NCBI RefSeq assembly: GCF_900129465.1 | Contig: NZ_FSRA01000001.1 | Span: forward strand, 2,172,482-2,236,481 | DNA from: Chitinophaga niabensis | GTDB lineage: Bacteria > Bacteroidota > Bacteroidia > Chitinophagales > Chitinophagaceae | Reading direction: 5' to 3' | Length of the DNA: 64,000 nucleotides | Part shown: positions 44,013 to 52,682 of the stretch, one piece after another | Numbering within the stretch: position 1 is the first letter of the stretch | How the letters are laid out: every line of letters begins with the position of its first letter | The notes under the pieces: model-generated | Databases searched by the model: none | Seen by the model: only the letters and a program-made list of their open reading frames with translations | What the model was told of the DNA's origin: nothing | Translations under genes and position numbers: made by a program

Positions 44013-45668
44013 TTAGTAACCCGGATTTTGTACCAATGCTTTGTTACGCTCCATTTCTCCCTGTGGTATAGGAAACAGGTCGAAGGCCGGTCTGTAAGTG
44101 CGTGCTTCTACCAGGAACTTTTCGTACTTGAATGTAGTGCTGGTAGGTTTGGTGATACGCATGCCATAGATGTCTTTAAACACTTCCTGGCCAATACGCC
44201 ACCTTCTTACATCCCAGAAACGGTGGGGCTCCATACATAACTCTATCCTGCGCTCGTGGCGGATGCGGAGGCGCATTTCGTCTTTGCTTAACCCGGCAGG
44301 TACAGGTGGCATTTTTACATTCTTCCTGTCGCGCACCAGGTTCAGTACATCATATACTTCCTGTGGCGGCGCATCAGAAGATTCATTCAGCGCTTCAGCA
44401 TAACCAAGCAGGGTTTCCGCGTAACGCATAAATACCCAGTAGTGGTTACCGGGGCGGTAAGATGTGATCAGTGTAGCATTTTCATCCAGCAGTTTGGCGG
44501 TGTAGTAACCGGTTTGCGTGGAAGCAGTATTGGTATTTAAACCATCCACCCCGGCACCCACAAAAGTGTTGATCGTAGCACCGGCCCATTTGCTGCCATT
44601 GTAGATAATGGATTGTGCAAAACGGGGATCGCGGCCTGCATAGGGATTGTTGGCATCATAACCTGATCCGCTTTCTGTGATCATTTTACCATTGGCCATT
44701 TCGAATTCATCTACCAGGTTCTGTGAAGGTTGTAAATTCCCCCATCCGCCTCCCTGGCTGGGAGGTTCTGTATGGCGTACCCAATCCTGGGCTACTACCT
44801 GCCATACCTGGTTGATGGTGGATTGCATAATGATCTCGGCAGAATTGCGTACATGCAGTACGGTCTTATAATTATCATCGAGTGTATACACTTTCAGGTC
44901 CATCACCGCTTTGTGTGCATCCGCCGCTCTCTTCCAGAGATCGCGGTTATTGGTTGGGTTATGCAGCGGGCTGGCAGCATAGAGGTATACCCTTGCTTTC
45001 AGCATCATGGCGGCACCTTTTGTGATGCGGCCTAAGTTCACTGCGGGATAAGATAATGGCAGGTAAACGAGCGCACTGTCTATGTCCTTTGCAATGAAAT
45101 CCACTACTTCCGCCACGGTATTACGCGGGATGTTCAGGTTCTCATCAATGCTCAGCACCCTGTCTATCAAAGGCACGCCGCCATAACGTTTCATCAGTTC
45201 AGCATAACACCATGCACGCATGAAGAAACCTTCTCCTTTCATACGGGGTTTGCTGTCTATCTGAATGGCCGTTTTGGCAGGCACATTGTCAATATACTTC
45301 AGAAAGGTATTGGCTTTACGGATGTTCTGGTAAGCCCCGTTCCAGATGTCTATCGGGTTATTGGTAGGCGATAAGGTTCCATTATTATAGTTGATGGTAC
45401 CATAGGAGAAATTGTAAGGGCATTTGGCATCATCAGATGCTGCTGCATAGGTAAAGGTAGTCTGCGGCATCCAGTCGCCCGCACCAATGGTGGTGGCATA
45501 CATATTGGCCAGGTAACCTTCTACCTGTACATAGTCTGCAAACAAGGCCTGTTCCGTTACACCGCCGGACTCTGCCTTGTCCAGGTAATCATTGATCTTT
45601 GTACAGGCAGATGCGGCAATGATGAGGCAGATGGCCAACAGGCTGCTGTAATATCTTTTGTTTGTCAT
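44013..45668 (-). CDS. SusD/RagB family nutrient-binding outer-membrane lipoprotein
   Basis: 551 residues from the ATG at 45668, 19 bases after the SusC stop; an ATG at 45686 is also possible. Lipobox 'AICLIIAASAC' precedes the mature Cys. The SusD fold is seen as paired helical TPR-like stretches ('DYVQVEGYLANMYATTIGAG', 'ARVYLYAASPLHNPTNNRDL') and the conserved C-terminal 'HERRIELCMEPHRFWDVRRW' followed by the 'YLFPIPQGEMERN'-like end (reads LFPIPQGEMERN). SusD proteins capture glycans at the cell surface and pass them to SusC. The operon includes a GH5 enzyme upstream. Confidence 0.93.
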   Translation of the reverse strand: MTNKRYYSSLLAICLIIAASACTKINDYLDKAESGGVTEQALFADYVQVEGYLANMYATTIGAGDWMPQTTFTYAAASDDAKCPYNFSYGTINYNNGTLSPTNNPIDIWNGAYQNIRKANTFLKYIDNVPAKTAIQIDSKPRMKGEGFFMRAWCYAELMKRYGGVPLIDRVLSIDENLNIPRNTVAEVVDFIAKDIDSALVYLPLSYPAVNLGRITKGAAMMLKARVYLYAASPLHNPTNNRDLWKRAADAHKAVMDLKVYTLDDNYKTVLHVRNSAEIIMQSTINQVWQVVAQDWVRHTEPPSQGGGWGNLQPSQNLVDEFEMANGKMITESGSGYDANNPYAGRDPRFAQSIIYNGSKWAGATINTFVGAGVDGLNTNTASTQTGYYTAKLLDENATLITSYRPGNHYWVFMRYAETLLGYAEALNESSDAPPQEVYDVLNLVRDRKNVKMPPVPAGLSKDEMRLRIRHERRIELCMEPHRFWDVRRWRIGQEVFKDIYGMRITKPTSTTFKYEKFLVEARTYRPAFDLFPIPQGEMERNKALVQNPGY

Positions 45669-45687
45669 GTTGCTCAGTTTGATCATC

Positions 45688-48600
45688 TTAAAAAGTAGCA
45701 TTGAAACCCACATTCAATACACGTAACTGCGGATAGAAGAATCCTTTTCCACTGGGTGCTTCCGGATCAAAACTTCCGTCTCCCATCCTGTCCCAGGTGA
45801 TCAGGTTAATACCGTTGGCAAATAAACGCAGGCCATCCAGCCCTTTTTGTTTGCTCAGGCGCACATTGCGGAATGTATAACCGATCTCTGCATTTTTGAA
45901 GCGGATATAAGAAGCATCTTTCATGAAGAAGGAAGAACCTTCCTGGTGATTGTTGGTATTAAGGCCATTATGTAAAACCGGGTAAGTAGCAGTAGCGGCA
46001 GTTGCCGGCGTCCACCTGCCCAGGTGCTGTTTCATTACGGAAGCACCGTTATAGAATTCCCAGGCTGCTTCATGGCTGAAGTTTACATTGTAATTACCTG
46101 CACCCTGGAAGAGTACACTTACGTCGAAGTTCTTCCAGTTTATACCAACAGAAACGCCATACAGGAACTCAGGAACCGTTGTTCTGCCAATAGGGCCTTT
46201 ATCGTTGGCATCTATTACACCATCTCCGTTAAGGTCTTTGTAGCGGATATCTCCGGGGATAACATTGCCGAATTGTTTAGGACTGTTCTGAATTTCTTCT
46301 TTGCTCTGAAAGAAACCGATGGCAGTATAACCATAGAGTTGCCTGAGGGACTGACCTGTTCTGCGGAGATAGGCGTATGGATAACTTACTTCATCCATGT
46401 ACAGGATCTTGTTACGGGAAAAAGAACCGTTGGCACGTACAAAGTAATTCACCTTGCCTATTTTGTTACGGTGGGAAAGTTCCAATTCAAAACCACGGTT
46501 CACCACTTCTCCCAAATTCGCGGGAGGCAGTTTTTCTGAAGGCACACCGATCATACCCGGTACAGTACCACGTGTAACAAGTATGTCGTTACGGCTTTCG
46601 CGGAACAGGTCTGCCTGCACATACAACAGGTCTCCCCAGAATTTTGCTTCTATCCCAACATTGAGCTTGCGTGCTTTTTCCCAGGTAATATCCACGTTAG
46701 CCATGGCACCTTCCAGTTTACCACCAATACCGGTGAGCGGATCGCCGAATGAATACCCGGTACCATTTCCATATTCTGATATGAACAACCAGCGGCGTGT
46801 GGATACAATGTTGCCATTGGCATCTTTCAGTTCCAGCTGATCATTACCTGTTAAACCATAAGATGCACGCACCTTCAGGAAATTAAGTACAGGATTCTGT
46901 TTGAGGAATTTCTCTTCGGAGATCACCCAACCAGCAGATACTGCGGGGAAGAAACCATACCGCTGCTTTTCGGAAAAGTTATCCGTTCCGTTGTAGCCGG
47001 CATTCAGCTCTGCGAAATACCTGTTCTTATAATTATAGGTGAGGCGGGACACAATACCCTGGGACACATAAGGGATCTGCCCTCCCAGAACACGTTGCTG
47101 GCGGTTGGCCAGAACAAGCCCTGATACAGTGTGTTGCCCGAAGCTGCGTTCATAGTTCACACTAAGGTCCAGCCATGTGCTGCGGATCTGGTCGTAGGAA
47201 GAAGATGGTGCCCCCAGTGGCACATCCGTACCACTGTAGATATAGCTGTTAGGGTCCATGTAATCTCCGCTTCCGATGTACTGCCCTGTTCTTACCGACC
47301 TGGTACGTACTAAGTTATTCTTGAAATAACCATCAAAGGAATAGTTGCCTTTTACATAAAGCCCTTTGGTGATCGCATCAAACCTCCGTGTAGCCGTGAG
47401 CATACCGGAAAGGGAAGAGTTAAAGCTTTGTGTAAAACCGGAGGTGTTCACCAATGCAAAGGGGTTCCCCCGTGTGCTGCCACCATACAAACCGTTGGGG
47501 TATTTAATGGGATAAGCGTTAGGCGGTGTTTTTTCCAGGTAGGTGAAGATGGCAGATGTTGCTTCGTTTGGGCCCGTTTTGTTTTCAATGGAACCAAAAA
47601 GGCTTAAACCTATTGAAAAGTCTTTATCAAAATCGATATCTATGTTAGAGCGGAAGTTATAACGTTTGTACTTCTGGTTAGGATCGTACTGATCGTTCTT
47701 CTCTGCCTTATACAAACCGTTCTGCTGCACATACCCAACATTCACAAAGTATTTCACCATTTGTGAACCGCCGTTGATGCTCATATCCGCGCGGGTCATA
47801 TTGGAAGGTTTCAGCATTTCGTTCAGCCAGTCCACATTCGGATATTTATAAGGATCTGAACCGGTGCGGTAAGCTTCCAGTGCTTCTTCCGAATAAGGAA
47901 TGAGGATGCCCGCGGGGTTATCGTTCTTATAGGCTTCGTTGGCCAGTTTGGCGAAGTTGTAGCTGTCCAGGTATTCCGGCAGGCGCGTAGGTGTTTGAAC
48001 AGATGTTTGCACACCTGCGCTGATGCGTGGTTTACCAGCTTCTCCCCTGCGGGTTTTGATGATGATCACGCCATTCGCTCCCTTTACACCATACAGTGCA
48101 GTGGCAGAAGCATCTTTGAGGATGGTGATGCTTTCCACTTCGTTTGGGTCCAGCAGGGCAATAGCGCTGTTCTCTTTCTGCACACCGTCTATAGTGATCA
48201 GCGGTGCCGTGCTGTTGGAAGTAGCCATACCACGGATGTATAATTCCGGCACATCCACTCCGGGTTCACCTGAACGCTGCACCGCGATCAGGCCCGGCAG
48301 CCTTCCCACCAGTGCATTGGCAATGTTGGCTACAGGGCTTTGTTTGATGTCTTTAGTCGTAATGGAAGCAATGGCACCTGTTTGTGCAATCTTTGCCTGC
48401 TTCTGGCCAAAACCCAGTACCACCACTTCACTCAATGCACCGGCATTTTGTTTGAGCGGGATGCGCAAAGTGCTGTTCAGACCTACGGCCACCTCTTCCC
48501 TTCCATAACCCATATAGGCTATGATCAGTGTGTCCTGCGCATCCGCAGGGATAGAAAAAGTGCCTTGCGGATCGGTGCTGACCCCACGGCTGGTATGTTT

Positions 48601-49038
48601 TACCATAATGGTCACACCCGGCAGGCTTTCTCCCGTTTCTGCATCTTTCACCGTACCGGTGATAGTCCTTTGCTGTGCAGGTGTTGCGGCAGAAGGAGCA
48701 GATGGGGAAATGATAATGTACGCTTTACTTTCAGAAAAAGTAAGTGTAGTGTTTTTGAACAATGCACGTAATACATCCTGTAAAGATGCATTCGTGAACT
48801 TAGCGGCAGCATTGCGGAAAGGTGCTACATCTGCCTGTGTAAAGGCAAAAGACACCTTGGATTGCTGCTGTAATTGCTGAAGGGACTTACTTAAAGGCTG
48901 CGCCTCAAACGTGATCGTAACTTTGGTCTGCAGGCGGCTTTGTGCTAAAGCCGGGATCGTAAAGCCTGTGAGCAGGACAATAAAGAACAATAACCTGCCT
49001 AACCTGGAACATTGCCGTTCAGGTAGATTTTTTTTCAT
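45688..49038 (-). CDS. SusC/RagA TonB-linked outer-membrane importer with STN signalling domain
   Basis: 1116 residues. Signal peptide to about 'TIPALAQ', then an STN domain (about 35-110: 'VTITFEAQPLSKSLQQLQQQ', 'LQDVLRALFKNTTLTF'), a carboxypeptidase-regulatory-like domain ('ITGTVKDAETGESLPGVTIM'), a TonB-box/plug region ('SEVVVLGFGQKQ', 'SPVANIANALVGRLPGLIAV', 'ILKDASATALYGVKGANGVI') and a 22-strand barrel. The STN domain is the module that passes the ligand signal to a FecR-type anti-sigma factor, here encoded directly upstream. This indicates transcription control by the ECF sigma/FecR pair. Confidence 0.93.
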   Translation of the reverse strand: MKKNLPERQCSRLGRLLFFIVLLTGFTIPALAQSRLQTKVTITFEAQPLSKSLQQLQQQSKVSFAFTQADVAPFRNAAAKFTNASLQDVLRALFKNTTLTFSESKAYIIISPSAPSAATPAQQRTITGTVKDAETGESLPGVTIMVKHTSRGVSTDPQGTFSIPADAQDTLIIAYMGYGREEVAVGLNSTLRIPLKQNAGALSEVVVLGFGQKQAKIAQTGAIASITTKDIKQSPVANIANALVGRLPGLIAVQRSGEPGVDVPELYIRGMATSNSTAPLITIDGVQKENSAIALLDPNEVESITILKDASATALYGVKGANGVIIIKTRRGEAGKPRISAGVQTSVQTPTRLPEYLDSYNFAKLANEAYKNDNPAGILIPYSEEALEAYRTGSDPYKYPNVDWLNEMLKPSNMTRADMSINGGSQMVKYFVNVGYVQQNGLYKAEKNDQYDPNQKYKRYNFRSNIDIDFDKDFSIGLSLFGSIENKTGPNEATSAIFTYLEKTPPNAYPIKYPNGLYGGSTRGNPFALVNTSGFTQSFNSSLSGMLTATRRFDAITKGLYVKGNYSFDGYFKNNLVRTRSVRTGQYIGSGDYMDPNSYIYSGTDVPLGAPSSSYDQIRSTWLDLSVNYERSFGQHTVSGLVLANRQQRVLGGQIPYVSQGIVSRLTYNYKNRYFAELNAGYNGTDNFSEKQRYGFFPAVSAGWVISEEKFLKQNPVLNFLKVRASYGLTGNDQLELKDANGNIVSTRRWLFISEYGNGTGYSFGDPLTGIGGKLEGAMANVDITWEKARKLNVGIEAKFWGDLLYVQADLFRESRNDILVTRGTVPGMIGVPSEKLPPANLGEVVNRGFELELSHRNKIGKVNYFVRANGSFSRNKILYMDEVSYPYAYLRRTGQSLRQLYGYTAIGFFQSKEEIQNSPKQFGNVIPGDIRYKDLNGDGVIDANDKGPIGRTTVPEFLYGVSVGINWKNFDVSVLFQGAGNYNVNFSHEAAWEFYNGASVMKQHLGRWTPATAATATYPVLHNGLNTNNHQEGSSFFMKDASYIRFKNAEIGYTFRNVRLSKQKGLDGLRLFANGINLITWDRMGDGSFDPEAPSGKGFFYPQLRVLNVGFNATF

Positions 49039-49122
49039 AAATTTGACTCAGTTTAAGTAGTAAAACACTATGTACACATCCATGGTTAGCAGGCCGGAAT
49101 CCTGCCCCATGAAATCTTTAGA

Positions 49123-49157
49123 GAGCGCTCCGCATTTGATGGAGCGTTCTTTTTTTT
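49123..49157 (+). terminator. Hairpin between fecR and susC
   Basis: Stem GAGCGCTCC / GGAGCGTTC (one G-U pair) with a 9-base loop followed by eight T on the plus strand. No plus-strand gene ends here. For minus-strand transcripts leaving fecR it would be an attenuator with a weak tail; its direction is unclear. Confidence 0.45.
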
Positions 49158-50070
49158 ATTTAATTATATAAGTATTTGCATCTTTCTTTTCATACGTGAT
49201 CCCATTCAGTAAGCTTAATACCTGTATCACTTCTTCCACGGATGTTTCCCTTTTTAGCTGGATATTATACCGTTGCCTGCGCACCTTGCTGCTGGCCGTT
49301 TCCAGGTGGATGCCATAAAACAGTTCCAGTGCTGTTCCCAATTCTTCATAATTGGTATCTGTTAATTGCAGGGAAGATTCTTTCCAGATACCTGCCAGCC
49401 ATTCCGGCTGATCTTTCCTTTCCACTTTTCCATCTTCTGCTACCAGCATTTGCCTGCCGGGCGTAAGCGCACCCAGTTCATGCCCCTGGTAACGGATGCC
49501 TACTTTACCTGTAGCAACGGTGATGATCACCTTTTGCGCCATATGTACACTAAAGGAGGTACCCAGTACTTTTGTTTCCACACCATTACTGTTCACCAGG
49601 AAAGGGTGTGAAGCATCCTGCTGTATATCAAAGAAAGCCTCTCCTTCCAGTAAGGTAACGGAGCGGGTTGTTTTGCCAAAGCTCAGGCTATCGTATTGCA
49701 AACGGGAATTTTGCTTCAGCCAGATCTCACTTTTATCAGGCAGGATGAATTTGCCCGCAGTAAGTGTGATCATAGAAGCAGAAGTGCTTGTGCGTTGAGA
49801 CAGGAAGAACCAGCTACCTGCAACAAGTACCAATACTGCGGCAGCGGCGGAGAGCCAGGTGCGCAGATGGCGGGTACGCCGTACAGGGATATTGGCAAGA
49901 ATGGATTGTTCCATGGCAGCCGGCATGGGATGTGCAGGTTCCTCCTGCCAGGCTTCTGCCATGTATTGTTCCACAGCATCCGGGTGTTCGGCCAGCCAGG
50001 CTTTCACCTGTTCAGCTTCTGCTGCTGTGCATTCATTTTTGATAAATTTCTCCAGTAGATTTGTATTCAT
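49156..50070 (-). CDS. FecR-family anti-sigma factor
   Basis: 304 residues from the ATG at 50070. A short cytosolic N-terminus ('NECTAAEAEQVKAWLAEHPD') carries the sigma-binding region, one membrane segment follows ('WLSAAAAVLVLVAGSWFFL', about 88-106), and the periplasmic FecR domain spans about 120-300 ('ILPDKSEIWLKQNSRLQYDS', 'LLEGEAFFDIQQDASHPFLV', 'TKVLGTSFSVHMAQKVIITV'). The C-terminal secretin-like end ('VEEVIQVLSLLNGITYE') touches the STN domain of the cognate SusC. It is encoded between its sigma factor and its SusC. Confidence 0.9.
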   Translation of the reverse strand: MNTNLLEKFIKNECTAAEAEQVKAWLAEHPDAVEQYMAEAWQEEPAHPMPAAMEQSILANIPVRRTRHLRTWLSAAAAVLVLVAGSWFFLSQRTSTSASMITLTAGKFILPDKSEIWLKQNSRLQYDSLSFGKTTRSVTLLEGEAFFDIQQDASHPFLVNSNGVETKVLGTSFSVHMAQKVIITVATGKVGIRYQGHELGALTPGRQMLVAEDGKVERKDQPEWLAGIWKESSLQLTDTNYEELGTALELFYGIHLETASSKVRRQRYNIQLKRETSVEEVIQVLSLLNGITYEKKDANTYIIK

Positions 50071-50160
50071 CACTAGTATTCACGTACAAAGTGCCGGATA
50101 CCGGTAAAAGAAATTTGTACTTAACAATCAGGTAACATTAGTGTTTGAAAGAACACAGGT

Positions 50161-50661
50161 TTAACGCCCTAATTCTTTTCGGAGGAAACGAAGGGAAAGC
50201 ACGATCTGCTTCTCTACAGTGGCGGGGGAAATACCGAGTTGTTCGGCTACGGTCTTATGAGACAGCCCTTGCTCCTTCACCAGTTTGAAGATATGTTTCC
50301 TTTTGGCGGGCAGCTGTGCAATACCTGTTTCCAGTTGCTGCAGGCATTCTTTGTATTCCAGGTGATCCTGTTCAGGAGCGCCCAGGGTTTCTTCTTCCGC
50401 GGTCAGCGGAGCCTGGCGGCCTGCTGTTTTCCGCCAATGGTCTATAACCAGGTTGCGGGCGTAGGTAAATAATAAGGGAGCGATATCTTCCTCTTCATGC
50501 ACTTTGGCAATATTCTGCCAGAGGCGCAGGTAACAGTTCTGAATAATATCCTGGGTATCCGTTTCATTGCGCACCAGTTTCCATACAAAATGGTGCATCC
50601 TGTCTTTGGTAGACTGGAATAGACGGTTGAATTTGTCCTCATTTATACGGCTGTTGTCCAT
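50161..50661 (-). CDS. ECF-type RNA polymerase sigma-70 factor
   Basis: 166 residues. Region 2 is seen in 'NRLFQSTKDRMHHFVWKLV' and 'DTQDIIQNCYLRLWQNI'. Region 4 is in 'LPAKRKHIFKLVKEQGLSHK' and 'VAEQLGISPATVEKQIVLSL'. It should switch on the SusC/SusD operon when its FecR partner releases it. The start ATG at 50661 follows an AAAGGA ribosome-binding stretch on the coding strand. It is encoded 90 bases upstream of fecR. Confidence 0.9.
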   Translation of the reverse strand: MDNSRINEDKFNRLFQSTKDRMHHFVWKLVRNETDTQDIIQNCYLRLWQNIAKVHEEEDIAPLLFTYARNLVIDHWRKTAGRQAPLTAEEETLGAPEQDHLEYKECLQQLETGIAQLPAKRKHIFKLVKEQGLSHKTVAEQLGISPATVEKQIVLSLRFLRKELGR

Positions 50662-50726
50662 TATAATGCAAAGGAAGTCATATAATATTACAACAATGTT
50701 AAGAATTAAGAAAGTTTGCTTTTTAA

Positions 50727-50761
50727 ATCCGGGCTGACCGGTTCACCTGGTCAGCCCGGAT
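50727..50761 (-). terminator. Strong terminator after the GH5 gene
   Basis: Perfect 13-base stem ATCCGGGCTGACC / GGTCAGCCCGGAT with a 9-base loop, followed on the minus strand by TTTAAAAAGC. It separates the GH5 gene from the sigma factor. Confidence 0.85.
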
Positions 50762-50767
50762 CACTTA

Positions 50768-52492
50768 TTATTTAGAGAACTGTAACTCCTTCAGGTTAAA
50801 CCCACCTGTTCCTGCCAGCACACGCAGTTTATGTTTTCCTTTGGAAAGTGTAATACTTCCGGCATCAAGGGCCTGCCATTTCCCTGCAGGAACGGCCAGC
50901 TCATTGCCGGCTTTTTTGCCATCCAGCAGCAGGGTAATTTTGCCATTGGCATTTTCTGCGGACACCAGCAGCTTTAATTTATAAGTACCTTTCTGCGTTA
51001 CGTCAATAGTGTACTGCAGCCACTCTCCTGTTTCTATATCAGATACATAATAGCTATCGTCCTTACCGATATCAACGCCGTCGTTACGGTAACCTCTGCC
51101 TTTGTTGCCTGCTGTGTTCTTCTTAGGATCTGATACCCGGTAATTAGCCGTATCCAGGTCGTAATAAGCCTCTCCGTTAATACCCAGATCGTATCCCACG
51201 GCTGGTATTACGGCATTGCCGTTCACCAGGTTGGCATCAAATGGTTTGGTTTCCCTGCTGAAGGGCTGGCGTATCATGGCATCGATCACATCTTTATGAT
51301 AGATGTTCTTATCAAAGCGGGTGCTGTTAGCCAGTTCCATCAGGCCACGGTAAGCCTGCTCTGCTGAGGGTTTTGGCTTCTTCGGATCGTTCCAGTGATC
51401 TAATACTGCCTGGTAATCTGCATTCATGGGTACTTCCAGCGGGTTATTGGAACCCAGCTTCTTCAATGGCCACCAGGCCCAGCCGATGTTATGCGTTTCC
51501 AGCAAACGGATAGCTTCCGTGAACCATACATTAGAGTTCTCTCCTGTTTCTCCCAACCATACCGGCACCTGGTATTGCTCCCGGAAACGCAGGATATGTG
51601 CAATGGATTGTTCGTTGTTGTAGTTCCAGTATTTGTGGAAGCTCAGTACCATGTTCTTATCCCATGGTGGCAGAATGCCATTGTAATTATTACCCCAGCC
51701 ATTACCTTCAATGATAATGATGTGTTGCTGATCTACTTCACGGATGGCCTTCGTGATGTCTACCATTAACTTTTTCAGCAGCACATTGCTTTTTTCCTTT
51801 AAGCCATTCTTATCGCTCTGCGGATCTTCAAAACCCCAGTTAGGTTCATTCAGTACATCATAAGCACCAATCCATGGCTCGTTTTTATAACGTTCTGCCA
51901 GTTTGCGCCAGAGCGCAATGGTTTTCTGCTGGTGTGCTTCATTTTCCCAGAGGGAAGGTTTGGAACCATCCCGGTCTGAGATGTTCAGGTCGTTCCCCTG
52001 CCCGCCGGGTGCGGCATGGAGGTCCAGGATCAGGTACATCTGGTTGGCTTTGCACCAGGCCAGCAAACTGTCTGTAATAGCAAAACCTTTTTCCAGCCAG
52101 GTTTGCCGGCCGGCTACCGGTTCCTTATCTACCGGTAAAGTGTAGAGGTTGAAATGCATAGGCAGGCGTACGGAGTTGAAGCCCCAGGCTTTCATGGCAT
52201 CAATGTCTGCCTTCGTGGTATGGTTCTTTAACCAGGCATCATAGAACTCCTGTGTTCTTTCAGGGCCTACCAGTTCCTCTGCCCTTGCCCGGATCCGGTG
52301 TTGTTGTGCTTCCCTGTAGACCCGCAGCATATAACCTTCCTGGAGCATCCAGCCACCGAGACCTATGCCCCGGAGCAAAACGTTCTCCCCTTTGGCGTTC
52401 ACGATCTTTGTGCCCGCTGTTTTCAGGAAACCCTGCGCATAACCAATACTGGTGGAAAATAGAATAGCCAGGAATAAAAAGACTGTTTTCAT
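50768..52492 (-). CDS. GH5 glycoside hydrolase with C-terminal CBM6-like module
   Basis: 574 residues with signal peptide (to 'SIGYAQG'). GH5 (beta/alpha)8 barrel: 'LLRGIGLGGWMLQEGYM' (about 39-55), 'SVRLPMHFN', 'DLHAAPGGQGND', acid/base E216 in 'VLNEPNWG', nucleophile E315 in 'VWLGETGEN', and 'GWAWWPLKK'. Residues about 430-574 are a CBM6-like beta sandwich ('GEWLQYTIDVTQKGTYKLKL', 'GKWQALDAGSITLSKGKHKL'). The 'RGIGLGGW' segment resembles beta-1,3-glucanase-type GH5 enzymes; substrate is not settled. The SusCD locus lies just downstream (minus strand), so it should act on the same glycan. Confidence 0.9.
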   Translation of the reverse strand: MKTVFLFLAILFSTSIGYAQGFLKTAGTKIVNAKGENVLLRGIGLGGWMLQEGYMLRVYREAQQHRIRARAEELVGPERTQEFYDAWLKNHTTKADIDAMKAWGFNSVRLPMHFNLYTLPVDKEPVAGRQTWLEKGFAITDSLLAWCKANQMYLILDLHAAPGGQGNDLNISDRDGSKPSLWENEAHQQKTIALWRKLAERYKNEPWIGAYDVLNEPNWGFEDPQSDKNGLKEKSNVLLKKLMVDITKAIREVDQQHIIIIEGNGWGNNYNGILPPWDKNMVLSFHKYWNYNNEQSIAHILRFREQYQVPVWLGETGENSNVWFTEAIRLLETHNIGWAWWPLKKLGSNNPLEVPMNADYQAVLDHWNDPKKPKPSAEQAYRGLMELANSTRFDKNIYHKDVIDAMIRQPFSRETKPFDANLVNGNAVIPAVGYDLGINGEAYYDLDTANYRVSDPKKNTAGNKGRGYRNDGVDIGKDDSYYVSDIETGEWLQYTIDVTQKGTYKLKLLVSAENANGKITLLLDGKKAGNELAVPAGKWQALDAGSITLSKGKHKLRVLAGTGGFNLKELQFSK

Positions 52493-52562
52493 GTTAAGAC
52501 GGTGGAATTTTAGGGATTTGAATAAGGGATCAAAATAGGAAATTAATTTTTCCCATTACCGG

Positions 52563-52590
52563 AAAAGTTGTCCGATATCGAACAACTTTT
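52563..52590. promoter_or_regulatory. 28-base near-perfect palindrome, candidate enhancer site for the sigma-54 regulator
   Basis: Arms AAAAGTTGT (52563-52571) and ACAACTTTT (52582-52590) flank a central CGATATCG; only the pair at 52572/52581 mismatches. Its centre is about 85 bases before the predicted sigma-54 start point, a usual enhancer distance. It also lies 70-100 bases before the divergent GH5 start. Confidence 0.65.
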
Positions 52591-52635
52591 TCAAAACACC
52601 ATGCGCTAATAGGCTGATAATCTGGTAACTAGGTT

Positions 52636-52650
52636 TGGCATTCCTATTGA
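52636..52650 (+). promoter_or_regulatory. Candidate sigma-54 promoter of the ABC efflux operon
   Basis: TGGCAT-TCCTA-TTGA matches the sigma-54 consensus TGGCAC-N5-TTGC at eight of ten defined positions, with exact GG-to-G spacing. The predicted start is near 52661, 22 bases before the ATG at 52683. The operon's last genes include a sigma-54 activator. Confidence 0.65.
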
Positions 52651-52682
52651 AACAAGAACGGTCTAAACATCAGCTTATACCA

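Noticed and set aside
50662..50726. TTCCTTTG as promoter of the ECF sigma gene
   Set aside because: It ends only seven bases before the ATG and the TTG-like -33 element is 17 bases away instead of 21.
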